The notes: generated by a model from the letters alone, not told the origin. Counted from the first letter of the stretch, positions 13,576 to 25,600 are shown. The stretch: DNA of 64,000 bases from Lantana camara (GCA_037501455.1 CM074858.1:12574501-12638500); one strand, 5' to 3'. Numbers and translations: made by a program.

Positions 13576-14907
13576 ATGACTCAGACAGTTTCAATTAGCA
13601 TCAAATTAACAGAATTCAATTACTCCCTGTGGTCTCGATTGATGAGGGTGGCAATCGGGGGAAGAGGGAAGTTGAGCCACCTTACCGGCGTTCCACCACC
13701 ACCAGCGGCGGCGGACCCAAGCTTTACCCAATGGGAATCAGATTTGATCGTCTGCTCATGGATACTTGAAAACATGGACCCAAATCTGATTGCAAATTAT
13801 GCCGAGTACCCCACGGCGAAGGCTCTATGGGACGGATTGCAGGCAACGTATGGCCAAGGTGGAGATAGCCTCCAATTCTTCGATCTCACAGTTAGGGCCC
13901 ACAGCATGAAGCAAGGCGGTGATTCAATCGAACAATTTTACAGTAATCTTCAGAGAATTTGGAGAGAAATAGAACTCCGATAACCCAATCCCATGTCTTG
14001 CGAAGGGGACATCGCGATTTTCAACCGCCTCAGATCGGAGAGTCGCCTCTTTCAATTTCTCGCCGGAGTGGATGATCGGTACGACACGGAGCGGCGGGAT
14101 CTCCTCAAAGAACACCCTCTGCCGTCCGTAGAGAAGGCGTACGCCACCATCCGACGGGAATCAGCTCGTCGAGAAATTATGGGCGGCAATCATATCTCAT
14201 CATCGGTGGCCGGTTCCAACGGCTTAGGATCGGGGTTCATGGCCGGAAACCGAGGCACTGGAAGGGGGTCCGGACCAGTGGGTCAGTGGGACACCACCAA
14301 GCCACGTACAGGGCCACCTAAACAGGGTCAGGCGGCTCCTCGACGCGGCGGCGGTGTCTGGAGTGGAGGCGGTAGTGGCGGTGCCGGGAATGGAGAAGGA
14401 AACAACACGGAGAAGACGGCCGTGAAGTGTGGCTACTGCCGCAGAGACGGGCATAGAAAGGAAGACTGTTTTGAGCTTATCGGGTGGCCCGCCGGGTGGC
14501 GGAGCCGCCGTCGCGACGGTGCGATGTCCGGCAACAGGCCCGCCGCTAACGGCGGAGAGAAACAGGCGGTGGCTCACACCGCTCAAGGAGCAGAAAACCC
14601 AGACTCAACAAAGACGGCGGATAAAGGGGAACAAATGGGAGCAGCATTCTTAGGTATTAGGGATGGATGGGTAAAATACCCATCCTACCCCCCACCCACT
14701 TTATTTAATTCTTTTCAGCCCTTGGTTTATGATAATTGTAATTCAGCCCCTAAAATTGAGTTTCCTTGTACAAGTAACCCCTATGTTTCTAGTGTTGATC
14801 ATTGTGACCCAAAACAGTATAAATTAAATAAAGAGGAAGGAGTGGCCCTCCAAGCCAACACCCACAAGGAAGGAAAAAATGCACACTTCCTAGTGGAAAA
14901 AAGTTAG
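13576..14907 (+). pseudogene. copia gag with one in-frame stop
   Basis: The frame opens MTQTVSISIKLTEFNYSLWS and has the plant copia gag (UBN2/retrotran_gag_3-like) pattern, with FNYSLWSRLM near the start and LWDGLQATYGQ around residue 90. A CCHC zinc knuckle follows (CGYCRRDGHRKEDC). A TAA at 13981-13983 interrupts the frame after about 135 residues, and the same frame then continues to 14907. The gag protein would form the particle and bind RNA. After the knuckle the sequence runs through an unrecognised low-complexity stretch to the reverse-transcriptase remnant. The DTG/DSG protease motif and the integrase zinc and catalytic core are absent. Confidence 0.88.
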
Positions 14908-16364
14908 TAGGGTGCCGTTGGGTCTTCACGGTGAAACACCGAGCAGATGGGAGTATTGAGAGGTATAAGGCGAGGTTGGTGGCAAAGGGATATACACAGA
15001 CATATGGCATAGACTACTCTGAGACTTTTTCACCTGTGGCTAAGATTGACACGATCAGAGTCTTGTTCTCAGTTGCAGCCAACCGAGACTGGAAATTGCA
15101 TCAGTTTGATGTCAAGAATGCATTTCTGCACGGAGATCTCAAAGAAGAGGTGTATATGGAACCGCCATCGGGGTTCGCTAGCGGTTTTGGAGACAGAGAA
15201 GTGTGTAGGCTACGGAAAGCACTATATGGGCTAAAGCAGTCACCTAGGGCCTGGTTTGGGAGGTTTACAGCAGCCATGAAAAAAAGTGGCTATGATCAGA
15301 GCAACGCCGATCATACACTTTTTCTGAAAAGAAGAGACGGGTTGGTAACATGTCTCATCATCTATGTAGATGATATGATAATTACAGGGGATGATGCAGA
15401 AGAGATCTCTCGGTTAAGGGAAAATTTGTTTCGAGAATTCGAGATGAAGGATTTGGGAGAGCTGAAGTATTTCCTAGGGATAGAAGTACTGCGGTCCAAA
15501 CAGGGAATCTTCATCTCACAGCGAAAGTTCGTTTTAGATCTTCTGGCTGAGATTGGACTCCTCGAGTGTAAACCAGCTGACACTCCGATGGTGGTCAATC
15601 ATGGGTTACAGATAGTGAGCGGGGCAGAAGAGGCAGATAAAGGACAGTACCAGAGGTTGGTGGGAAAACTAATCTATCTCTCCCACACTCGACCAGATGT
15701 AGCTTATGCAGTAGGAGTCTTGAGTCAGTTTATGCATCAGCCTCAGAAAGATCATATGGATGCAGCACTTAGGGTGTGCCGATACCTGAAAGGACATCCA
15801 GGCTGAGGGGTACTCTTTCAGAAGCATGGACACCTTGATATTGAAGCTTACACCGATGCAGATTGGGCCGGGAACCCTATGGACAGGAGGTCAACCTCCG
15901 GCTATTTCACGCTTGTAGGAGGAAACCTGGTAACTTGGAGGAGTAAAAAGCAGAAAGTTGTGGCCCTTTCGAGTGCAGAGGCGGAGTTCCGGGGAATAGC
16001 ACGTGGGGTAACTGAGGTGTTGTGGTTAAGGAAATTGTTGGCAGAAATCGGTTTCCCAGCAGTTGAGGCATGCAAATTGAGATGTGACAATCGAGCAGCA
16101 ATCAGCATTTCAGAAAATCCAGTACAGCACGACCGTACGAAGCATGTGGAAGTTGACAGACACTTTATTAAGGAAAAATTGGAGGAACGAGTCATTGATA
16201 TTCCCTTCGTGCGTTCCGAGGACCAATTGGCATATATCCTTACAAAAGCTGTGAATGGAAGGATTTTCGGAGAAGTTTTGTGCAAGTTGAACATCGGGGA
16301 CCCGACACTCAACTTGAGGGGGAGTGTTAGCAAGGAAAGTTCTGAATTTAAGGATCCTAATTGA
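14908..16364 (+). pseudogene. copia pol remnant: reverse transcriptase and RNase H, one stop
   Basis: The reading begins at GCRWVFTVK just after the gag stop and includes RYKARLVAKGYTQTYGIDY, FDVKNAFLHGDL and the catalytic IIYVDDMIITGDD of copia reverse transcriptase. A TGA at 15804-15806 interrupts the frame. RNase H continues in the same frame with YTDADWAGN, DRRSTSGYF and VVALSSAEAEF to 16364. Protease and integrase, which should precede this part, are deleted. Such a product could not complete transposition alone. Confidence 0.9.
16314..16324 (+). other. Polypurine tract
   Basis: A purine-rich run (ttgagggggag) lies directly before the right LTR, where plus-strand synthesis is primed in LTR retrotransposons. 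Confidence 0.8.
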
Positions 16365-16501
16365 TTCTATGATTGATCTTCCTTTATTAGATAGTGTTGT
16401 GTACATTATATATTCATTGTAAAGATTGTTCATAGAGAATTACATTGAAATCAATACAGAAACAATTCCTTCCAACCATATGGCATCTCTAATAGTTAAC
16501 A
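16325..16501 (+). repeat. 3' LTR of the 3.3-kb copia element
   Basis: This is the 177-bp partner of 13179-13355, with one substitution. It is followed by the atata target duplication and the TA-rich right half of the hAT-like element. Confidence 0.93.
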
Positions 16502-17127
16502 ATATAAAATATTATATATATATAATATATATTATTAACAATATACATATGTAATAATATATGTATATTATATACGTATATATATAATATATTATTAATA
16601 ATATTCATATGTAATAATATACGTATAATATATGTATATATTATATATATATAATATATATATATATTTTATATATATATATATATTATTATATATATTA
16701 GAATGACTGAAAAAAAAAAAAAAAGATTAAAAAGTTGGGTACCCGAAATCCGTACCCGATATTTTCGGGTCGGGTTCGGGTAGCAAAAATAGCTACCCGA
16801 AATTTCTGGTACCCGACCCGATTAACCCGAAACCCGATTACCCTACCCGACGTCCACCCCTAATGCGAACTCATGTTGTGAAATTTATTAGACTTCTTAT
16901 TTATAAATGAATATCAAATACTAAATATATATTTGTTGAATGAATGAGTGTACTCATATTGGATAATTACAATAGGTTAGGGTTGGAGCGAAACAAATCC
17001 TCTTTAAAAGAACTAAGAGAAAAAGAAAAAAAAGTTATTGGATAAATACAAATTCAATGAATCTAGCGAACCAACACACCGAATGACCATGTTCAGGTTC
17101 AACCAAATTTTTATCTCTTATCAAATT

Positions 17128-17587
17128 TGATACGGAGGGGAGCTCAGTAGAAAGAACTAAAGTTGGGAGTCCAGTGGAAGAAGAAGTGACGGCAGAGCTG
17201 CGTCGGAGCAGCAGGGTGCGCAAGAAGCCTGGTTAGCAGAAGAGTGATACGTATGTGATGCCTTAGCAGAAGTAGTTAGTTGAGTAGTGGTCAGCGTTAA
17301 TTAAATTACTTGTTATTTAATTACTTGTTGTTTAAGAGTCTGTTTTATTTTAGAGTCCTTAGGTTTGATGACTTTGTCCTATATATTCTGGTTTTTGAGT
17401 TTATCGCAGCAGCAGTAATAATATTCCCTAAATTCCTATCTTGATTCTCAAGTCTCTTCTTCCCTCAAATTCACCGGCCGGTCGGCTCTTCACCGGATTA
17501 TCCCTCTTTCTCATCCCCCTATAATTCTCAAGAGCCGAGGCTACTCTCTTAGTCTCTTTCGATACGATCACACCAACGTTCGTATCA
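17128..17587 (+). repeat. LTR 1 (direct) of the gypsy derivative
   Basis: This 460-bp repeat has perfect 7-bp terminal inverted repeats, TGATACG...CGTATCA. It is followed by ttggtgctttcat (17588-17600), the likely primer-binding site, and then by gag. Confidence 0.9.
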
Positions 17588-17601
17588 TTGGTGCTTTCAT
17601 C

Positions 17602-18924
17602 ATGTCGGACTCCGTCACGGTGGACGGTTTTAGTGCATTCCAAAAGCACATCGCTGTCCAATTCGCGTCCCATAATGTCGCGATCAAGCAATTGAATCAG
17701 GTAGTTCACACGTTGCAACAGGAGGTATCCCTGATTTCGGCGCGCCGGGATAAACACGTGGTTGATGAGGTTTCTACTTCGTCACCTAGTGTGGAAGATA
17801 CGCCGCTGTCCGGCGGTACCGCTCCGAGGGCTAAGTTACGCCTCGATATGCCGACGAGTGATGGCTCGGATCCCTTGGGCTGGCTTTTCCAGGCACAGGA
17901 GTATTTCGTTTTTTACGGTATCTCGGAGAATTTTCGCTTAGCTACTATGGGATTGATGTTGGAGGGTCCGGCGATGGATTGGTTTCGCTGGCGAATCCGA
18001 AACGGCTTACTCGATTCTTGGCAGGATTTCGTAGCCAAGTTCAAAATCCGTTTTGATCCCCTTAACTTTTTGGATTATTTTGGTGTGCTCACCAAGCTTC
18101 AACAAACGGGATCGGTCATGGAATATCAGATGGCTTTTGAATAGATGCTCTTGGTCAATATACCGGGTGTTTCCAAACGCCATTTGCAATCCCTCTTTCA
18201 TGCAGGACTGCAACCCCATCTCCTAAAGGAGATTGTTCTATTCAAGCCCAATTCTTTATCGGAGTCATTCGCATTGGCCAGGGAATTAGAAGCTAAACAT
18301 TTAGCTGGGAGTTCTACGATTCTTGAAATTACAACCACTCAAGTGGTTTCAGTTGATGCAGTTATACAGTCATACAATGATCATAATGTCCATAATCGAC
18401 ATGATATTATTGTTAGGCCTGTTCCACATACAACCCCTAGAATTTCTGATATTACAGGTACCACCCCTGAGGCAGTTGATGATGATGATGTGCTTGAGAA
18501 TTGTGTTGCTGTCACGACACAACTATCTTCTTTGCATGCGCCTGGAGTTCGGCATCACTTTGCCATGGGATATGCTCTTCCTATAATTCCAACAGTTGAA
18601 CAACAGCTTCTTGAGTCAACTCCAGTTCTTGAGTCGTGTGGCAAGACAACAACTGTCAGATATTCTAATTCCAGCTGTTTTGGTCCATTTGTTACGAAGC
18701 TGAAATTGCCTGGCGAAACGGTGGGCCCTTTTCTGGGGTATGTCCACACTGATGCTTCTTTACGTTGCAACCACCAGTGTAACGCGCTTCAGCTGTTATG
18801 GAATGGAACGACTTTTCTAGTGGACGTGTTTGTTCGGCCGATTCATGGTACTCATGTTATTGGGAGTTTGCTGGCTTCAGGCTTCACTTACTGGGTGGGG
18901 TGGCGCATGTCTACACCTATATGA
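17602..18924 (+). pseudogene. gypsy gag remnant with an in-frame TAG
   Basis: The first frame has the gypsy gag (retrotrans_gag) pattern, with DPLGWLFQAQEYFVFYGI, GPAMDWFRWRI and a coiled N-terminal part. A TAG at 18142-18144 follows AFE. The frame then continues as MLLVNIPGVSKRHLQSLF with FALARELEAKHLA, the usual C-terminal end of this domain. From about residue 260 to the end at 18924 I recognise nothing; no zinc knuckle or protease is visible. A related open stretch in another frame runs to 19202. The element relied on enzymes from a relative. Confidence 0.8.
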
Positions 18925-19264
18925 CGATGGAATTCTTATGGGGTGACGAGACGATCACATTCAAAGGAGGTACACAGTCACCACGTGCGATTGGGATAAG
19001 GGGGTTTTATAGCCTTCCGACATCCGCTTGTATTGTAGCTTGGTTTGAGCTGTTCGGGCTTGCTTCTGCCGAGCCACCAGGGGGTGCAGATTTCTCATTA
19101 TCGGCAGGCCTACCGAAGGGGATTTCTGGGAAAAAATGGCTTGTGAGTTGGTCGGGTGGCTCTTTGGATGACGTCCCATGGAAGCCGGCTGCTATTCTTT
19201 GATGTTTTTTTTTTTTTCCTCATTTGCACCTTGAGGACAAGGTGGATTCTCAAGGGGGGAAGAG
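18925..19264 (+). other. 3' internal region and polypurine tract of the gypsy derivative
   Basis: A short open frame shifted relative to gag ends at 19202. A T-run and a purine tract (ctcaaggggggaagag, about 19249-19264) precede the second LTR. No conserved pol motif is seen. Confidence 0.5.
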
Positions 19265-19716
19265 TGATACGGAGGGGAGCTCAGTAGAAAGAACTAAAGT
19301 TGGGAGTCCAGTGGAAGAAGAAGTGACGGCAGAGCTGCGTCGGAGCAGCAGGGTGCGCAAGAAGCCTGGTTAGCAGAAGAGTGATACGTATGTGATGCCT
19401 TAGCAGAAGTAGTTAGTTGAGGAGTGGTCAGCGTTAATTAAATTACTTGTTATTTAATTACTTGTTGTTTAAGAGTCTGTTTTATTTTAGAGTCCTTAGG
19501 TTTGATGACTTTGTCCTATATATTCTGGTTTTTGAGTTTATCGAAGCAGCAGTAATAATATTCCCTAAATTCCTATCTTGATTCTCAAGTCTCTTCTTCC
19601 CTCAAATTCACCGGCCGGTCGGCTCTTCACCGGATTATCCCTCTTTCTCATCCCCCTATAATTCTCAAGAGCCGAGGCTACTCTCTTAGTCTCTTTCGAT
19701 ACGATCACACCAACGT
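19265..19716 (+). repeat. LTR 2 (direct, last 8 bp missing)
   Basis: This copy matches LTR 1 from TGATACGG to caccaacgt. It lacks the terminal tcgtatca and runs straight into ggaggggagctc, bases 7 onward of another LTR. The result is an LTR-LTR tail-to-head joint with the ends trimmed. Confidence 0.88.
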
Positions 19717-20241
19717 GGGAGGGGAGCTCAGTAGAAAGAACTAAAGTTGGGAGTCCAGTGGAAGAAGAAGTGACGGCAGAGCTGCGTCGGAGCAGCAGGG
19801 TGCGCAAGAAGCCTGGTTAGCAGTAGGGATGCAAACGAGCCGAGCCTTGGCCTTTTTTCTGGCTCGAGCTCGGCTCGGCTCGAGCCAAATGAAAATATAT
19901 TATTTTTAATTAAAAATTAGTTTTTTTAAAATAATTTAATATATTTTTATATATAATAATATATATTTATTAAATATATATACATATATATTATAAATAT
20001 ATTAATTTTTTATTAATTTTATATAAAAATCAATAAAAATATATATAATATTATATAAAAATAAAAATATTTATAAATATAAAAATAAAAATATTATTTT
20101 TTAATTAAATATATTAGCTCGCGGGCCGGCTCGCGAGCCACGAGCCTAACTAAAAGGGGATTGAGTTCGGGCTTGGCTCGAGCTTGCTCGCCAGGCTCGC
20201 GAGCCGGCTCGGCTCGTTTGCATCCCTAGTTAGCAGAAGAA
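19717..20241 (+). repeat. LTR 3 fragment (direct), split by a hAT MITE
   Basis: About 120 bp of LTR start sequence runs to 'gttagcag', is interrupted by the MITE 19824-20228, resumes 'gttagcagaaga' and stops. At the next base the sequence switches to an inverted full LTR. The joint falls at tgatacg, a 7-mer that both sequences share. Confidence 0.85.
19824..20228. mobile_element. hAT-type MITE, 405 bp, perfect 8-bp target duplication
   Basis: The ends are TAGGGATGCAAACGAGCCGA and its inverse. They extend into GGCTCG-rich arms around an AT-rich core. The duplication gttagcag is exact (19816-19823 and 20229-20236). There is no coding capacity. It interrupts the third LTR copy, so it inserted after the composite formed. 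Confidence 0.9.
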
Positions 20242-20701
20242 TGATACGAACGTTGGTGTGATCGTATCGAAAGAGACTAAGAGAGTAGCCTCGGCTCTTG
20301 AGAATTATAGGGGGATGAGAAAGAGGGATAATCCGGTAAAGAGCCGACCGGCCGGTGAATTTGAGGGAAGAAGAGACTTGAGAATCAAGATAGGAATTTA
20401 GGGAATATTATTACTGCTGCTGCGATAAACTCAAAAACCAGAATATATAGGACAAAGTCATCAAACCTAAGGACTCTAAAATAAAACAGACTCTTAAACA
20501 ACAAGTAATTAAATAACAAGTAATTTAATTAAAGCTGACCACTACTCAACTAACTACTTCTGCTAAGGCATCACATACGTATCACTCTTCTGCTAACCAG
20601 GCTTCTTGCGCACCCTGCTGCTCCGACGCAGCTCTGTCGTCACTTCTTCTTCCACTGGACTCCCAACTTTAGTTCTTTCTACTGAGCTCCCCTCCGTATC
20701 A
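20242..20701 (-). repeat. LTR 4 (full length, inverted) of the gypsy derivative
   Basis: This 460-bp sequence is the reverse complement of LTR 1, with only a few substitutions, and carries both TG and CA ends. It lies against the outer target duplication aaatt. The 5 bp on its inner side (aagaa) differ, so it is not a separately inserted solo LTR. Confidence 0.88.
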
Positions 20702-20706
20702 AAATT

Positions 20707-21193
20707 TCAAGAAGAATTGTCATATGAAAAACCACATGATCATCAGTCAGATTATTGGATAAAATACAAATAACCCCTTATAGGCTTATAGTATCAAGAT
20801 ATTAGAAATCACAAATCACTCCCCCCAATTCAATAGGAGGACAGCAACACCCCTTTAAACAGGTAATTTTGATTCAACTTAATCAATGCAAAGTAAGGAC
20901 GTGAATATTTTATACTTATCGCATGATTTGTGTAAAATTTATGAGAAACGACCAATCAAATAACAAATACTGTAATACACTTATCGAGTTCAAAAAATTT
21001 TCGATTAAATTAAACCTATTTATAATAATAGTGATAATAAATTCGAGTGGTGCCTCCCGAACAACCATCAGGGTTGACAACATGCATCCATCAGAGTTCA
21101 CACAGCAAAAGCCTCCATCCATGTGAACTCATTCAAGACAGGGGGTGGCGGCCCCCATCAATCATCCCAATCTTCTCCAGCTCATCATCATCG

Positions 21194-21234
<41 letters not shown>

Positions 21235-22450
21235 TGTTCAATTATGAGATCATCCAGTGGCAAGGGAAAGAGACACCCTTTAAACATAACGATTATGACT
21301 CACGATATAGACACAATACGAACAGATTTTTTTTTTTCAACTTCCTACGTAAGGAGTATCGGACCGGTGTCTGGCACAAGTGTCCAATACGATAAAATGA
21401 TATTTTTAGAAATATTCGTATATCATATCATAACCACGGTGATGGAATATGTTGACACTAACCCTGCACCTAATTCATTTAAGTCTCCATACTTGCTTCA
21501 TTTTCCTATCCCATCAAAATATGATTGCCTTTATTATAACTATATTTATTATATATATCGATCAAAATGATGATAATGATGATGAAAACGACTCAAATTC
21601 AAGTGGGGCTGCCCCACTTTATACATATATGCATTTTGGTTAAGCAACTTAGTTTAAGCTGCATTTTCACAAGGACGACTAGGGATTTAATCATGTAATG
21701 ATATGTATCAAGAAATTGTGTTTACCTCCACTGCTGTTAATAATTTTATTTTTAAGAATGTGAGTGCTAATTTTTTTGTGATAGATGTGACAAATATTAT
21801 ATAAGTTTTAATACCGTATAGTGTAATCTCATATTAATTTAAGGAGATATGACACTATTCTTATTGATCTTCTGGATATATCTCTGTCTCGGTTCTAATA
21901 CTAGATAGATGCATATGCATTTTCCAATAATAATAATAATAAATGAGAAAGAGGAAAAGGGGGCTTTGCTAGCTGGACATTACTGGACTGAATATTGTTG
22001 AGAATGTGGATGTTGTATTGTAGTGGCAACTTGAATAGAAGTATATCAATTGGTGTTATATTGGTCCAAATAGTTAATGGGTTAATTTTCGGAATAATGT
22101 CACTGGATTCAAATCTCGTTTTGGATGTACGTGTGTTAAAGAGAATCCAGTGATGATCTATATCCAGTTACTACATTTCTTTAATAAAAGAGTTAAAGCA
22201 GTGTAGCCAAAATAGGAAAGGGCTTCTTATTCGGGAAGATGAGAGCCCCATACTTTATGGTTGTAATAAAGCCAACTGGATATGTAAGTAAATTAAAGTA
22301 TGTTTTTCAAGTTATCTTTCATTAAGATAAATAAATAAATATTCCTTTTGTCACTATTGAATGTTCCTTTCATCAAAAGGGTTGGGACAGGAAGTTTCTT
22401 TTTTTGGAAATGTTAAAAACAGGAAATGTAGATTTAAAAAAAAAAAAATT
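20707..22450. other. AT-rich intergenic DNA with a (TA)n microsatellite
   Basis: There is a long TA run at about 21197-21230. Several overlapping 60-140-codon frames cross that run but share no domain and no splice structure. I see no gene or complete transposon. Confidence 0.5.
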
Positions 22451-22633
22451 TTATTGAGATTACTAAAGACCATGATGTGGTGTTTCTATTAGAGATAAAA
22501 GTACGAAATGGAGGGCAGAGGATATCTCGTCAAGCCTAGGTTATCCAAATACTTGTACAATATCGACGAATGGTCGTGAAGGAGGAATTTGGATGCTCTG
22601 GAATAATACCAAGATATACGTTGAGATCTTCCA
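22451..22633 (+). pseudogene. L1-type LINE endonuclease fragment (part 1)
   Basis: Translated plus-strand pieces DVVFLLEIK and GREGGIWMLWNN fit the N-terminal apurinic-type endonuclease of plant L1 LINEs (usual pattern: P-D-hydrophobic...ETK, then GG-LW). The two pieces are in different frames. The 5' end is missing. The fragment stops at 22633, where a gypsy LTR is inserted, and resumes at 26618. Confidence 0.7.
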
Positions 22634-25600
22634 TGTAGCACCCCGCACGTGAGGTACCACATCCCCCGCACTATGGCTCAACACGAGTAACGAAACAGTA
22701 ACTCCGCACCCGTATCAAACCATAGCGAACGGGAGACAAACATAAAAACCTTCCTAAGCCAGGCGGAGCTAGACCCTGCAGTGATAACCATACAATAAAA
22801 TATAAAGCATAGTAAAACCAAAGTTCAATCATACAAACTATAAGCAGAATTTGGGCTCTTCAGGCCTCTTTTAAACAATAAAAAAACCCAGTAAGACAAT
22901 TCAATGACAATTACATAAATATTCAAGTTCATGATACCATAGAATCGATACAGACATAAATCCAATACATGAGTGAGTGCAAAGTCTCTCCTAACCTAAC
23001 TCGACCAACTTAAAACTCCAACACCTCCGCCTAGCCCGAACTCCAAAGATCAAACCTGCACACTAAAAAGATGGGGGAGGGAGAGGGTCAGTCTCTAGAA
23101 GACTGAGTGAGCAGGAGCAATACATATATATAAAACATGCACATGCAAGTCATAAATCCCGAGCAAGGTTTTATTTGAATTTAGTTCCCAAAAAGGCAAG
23201 AAAATAGATAAACAATGCTCGACTTTTACGGCTAATTCATATTAAATTCATTACATTCATAAATCATACATAAATATAAGGCTCGGCGAGTGAGCGTGCA
23301 CAATCTCCAACCAAACTCCGACCGTGTACGACAAATATCATTAATACGTTGATTAGGTGTTCATGCGATATATCATAATACATGCAGACCATATATCATA
23401 AATCATAGTCGTTTGGGCAATCCGTGTCCCGGCCTTCCCGCACGGTGCATAACAATCATAACATAACATAATCATATTCATAAATCATAAATCAGTTCCA
23501 ACCTTCTCCCTCCGGGTGGTGGAAGGGTTAGCAAGACCCGACCACCTCATACATGGGCCAATGGGGTTTCATGACTCCCCCAAGGGCACTCAGCTCCCAT
23601 TCCCCGCTAAACCTCCTAGCGAGGGCCGGTATCGCCGTACATAAGTTGGAACTAGTATATGGGATCCCCGTCAGCCCTTGCTTCCTCGGTTAGCCACATA
23701 TACTAAGTCCCGGGGCCCGTACAATCATAAATCATAAATGTGTCTCGCCAAACATATCAATTCATACATAGGATACATACTATAAGAAATCATACCTTAC
23801 CGTGTAACTCGGCATATGCTATATACGTACCTCTCCGTGTCATCCGAATCCGTAGCTAGCATGAAGACACACGGTTTGGAGCATAGCCTCATTACAAAAC
23901 CATTTTTAAGCTTATATACGCTCATACGTATAATTCAGAAGAATTTACTCGATAACTTCATTTGAAAACCATATATATATAATCATACGGTTTTGGCCAA
24001 AGCTTTTCACATAAGGGTTGTAGGGTTTGTTATATAGCTAAAACGAAAACCACCCTCACCTGAACCGTGATGAAACAAGGATCGAGCACCAAGTGCCTGA
24101 ACGATCAACAGCTCTCCACCCTGGAGACAAACTGTACAAAAGACCACAAGACGTGTTCGTGAGACTCAAGACTCTTAATGAACCATATATGACGCACGGC
24201 AATGCTCACACATGATATCATGTCATGAAAATGTTCATGTGCATTATTAAGGCATTTAACTCATATATCCAAGTCATTCACTCATTCATTCATTATCATT
24301 CAATTCATATTTCCAATCCAATAATTCAAGAATTCAAGTAGGAGCATAGAACATATTCAAGCTCTCCCATAATGCTACCACATACTTCAAATTACATAAG
24401 ATAGCCTATTTCCAAGGTTTGACAACAAGGAGAAATCATATGATATAGAAAATGAGTTTCGCAATTCAAAAACGACATATAAACACACATAACGGCAATA
24501 AGCAAAAGCATACCTATAACTCATCCAAATACCATGAAATTACACCATAATGCTCCCAACATAAAGGAAAACAAGTTCATAGTTCAACACAAAAGGGGAT
24601 AAAGTCATTAAAGAGGTGAAACGAATCAAAAACCAAAAAGGAAGCAACAAGACTGCGCAAGGGAAGGGACACGGGGGTGTCACCAACCCTAGCCAATCTG
24701 AGCCACGACCGTGGCTCAGTACAGACCTGAGCAGGAGGTGTGACACGCCCGTGTCTCACTCTTATGAGTAAATGAGACACGGGGGTGTCACGGTACAGAA
24801 CTTATTCACACCTAAAATTTTTTGGCAAAAACTGAACCCAAACAAACTCAATCCAAAGGCATACCAAATGAACTCCAAATACTCTGAAACTTAATATACA
24901 ACATATTTGGCATGTTATGAACATTTTTCATTTAGAGTGCAAAAGCTAAATCACACGTCAAGATCATCGAAACCATGCAACAAAACTGGGTCGCCAAAAT
25001 CGCACATATGAGCCCTAATGATTCTATCATGCCTTGATCAAGTACTTAGGGCTTAAATTTGGATCTGAAACTTTGGGGAAAGCATGCTAACATACTAAAA
25101 ACCTAATATACATTATATATATGCAAAATGGTACGATTTAAAGCACATTAGAATGACCAACAAGTTACCAAACACAACAGCAACAATTCTGTCAAAGATC
25201 ATGCATAGAACAGGCCATGTACTTCGGTTTTGAGGCTTCAAATGGATCCAAATACTTGAAACATGAATGATAACATATAGAACAATGAGTGTACATCAAC
25301 TCCATGCAATTCCACACGAAATGGAGACCATTTGATCAAGCAACAACACAAAATTCACACAGCAGTTCGAAAAACAGGGGAATCAGTTTGATCATCAAGT
25401 TTGGAGCTCCATATCTCATAATTTCATCAAAGGGTCAAGAGATAAAATCCTCCTAACATCATATACTATCAGTTGGGAAAGGAATTGGTCAAGAAACAAG
25501 TTCATATGATCAGGTATAAGCAAGAAAATCAGCCACACAAGCAAATAGGTCACAAGAGCAAAAATCCCTAAAAGTTCATACCAAACTCATCATTCAAACC

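Larger units (their letters stand above)
13179..16501 (+). mobile_element. Defective Ty1/copia retrotransposon (3.3 kb), recent insertion
   Basis: Two 177-bp LTRs (TGTTAGCAAGG...AGTTAACA) flank gag and a pol remnant. A primer-binding site follows the left LTR and a purine tract precedes the right one. The 5-bp target duplication atata lies at 13174-13178 and 16502-16506, inside the TA-rich core of the hAT-like element. The LTRs differ at one position that I can find, so insertion is recent. Protease and integrase are missing and both coding parts carry stops, so the copy must have been moved by enzymes from another element. Confidence 0.93.
12975..16862. mobile_element. hAT-like non-autonomous element carrying a nested copia insertion
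   Basis: The left end begins TAGGGCCGGGCGTTTCGGG. The right end read inward begins TAGGGGTGGACGTCGGG. Both sides then run into long GTCGGG/GGGTACCCGA-rich inverted arms (12975-13130 and 16735-16862). Flanking 8-bp sequences atgcgaag (12967-12974) and atgcgaac (16863-16870) match at seven of eight positions, as expected for a hAT target duplication. The TA-rich core has no transposase. Without the copia insert the element would be about 0.56 kb, a MITE-sized hAT derivative. TAGGG-type ends and 8-bp duplications are typical of the hAT superfamily. Confidence 0.75.
17128..20701. mobile_element. gag-only Ty3/gypsy derivative bounded by a direct and an inverted LTR
   Basis: The unit contains a direct LTR (17128-17587), a gag remnant and non-coding internal DNA, and a second direct LTR lacking its last 8 bp (19265-19716). 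A third, partial LTR (about 120 bp, split by a MITE) and a full inverted LTR (20242-20701) follow. The 5-bp sequence aaatt occurs immediately outside both outer ends (17123-17127 and 20702-20706), so the whole unit looks like one insertion event. The outer ends are both the U3 terminus TGATACGG. No protease, reverse transcriptase or integrase is present. Confidence 0.8.

Noticed and set aside
17035..17223. Minus-strand frame repeated almost identically at 19565-19807
   Set aside because: Both lie in copies of the same LTR. They are not a host gene.
20242..20701. Independent inverted solo LTR inserted next to the gypsy derivative
   Set aside because: Its own flanks (aagaa and aaatt) do not match, while aaatt matches the far end at 17123-17127.
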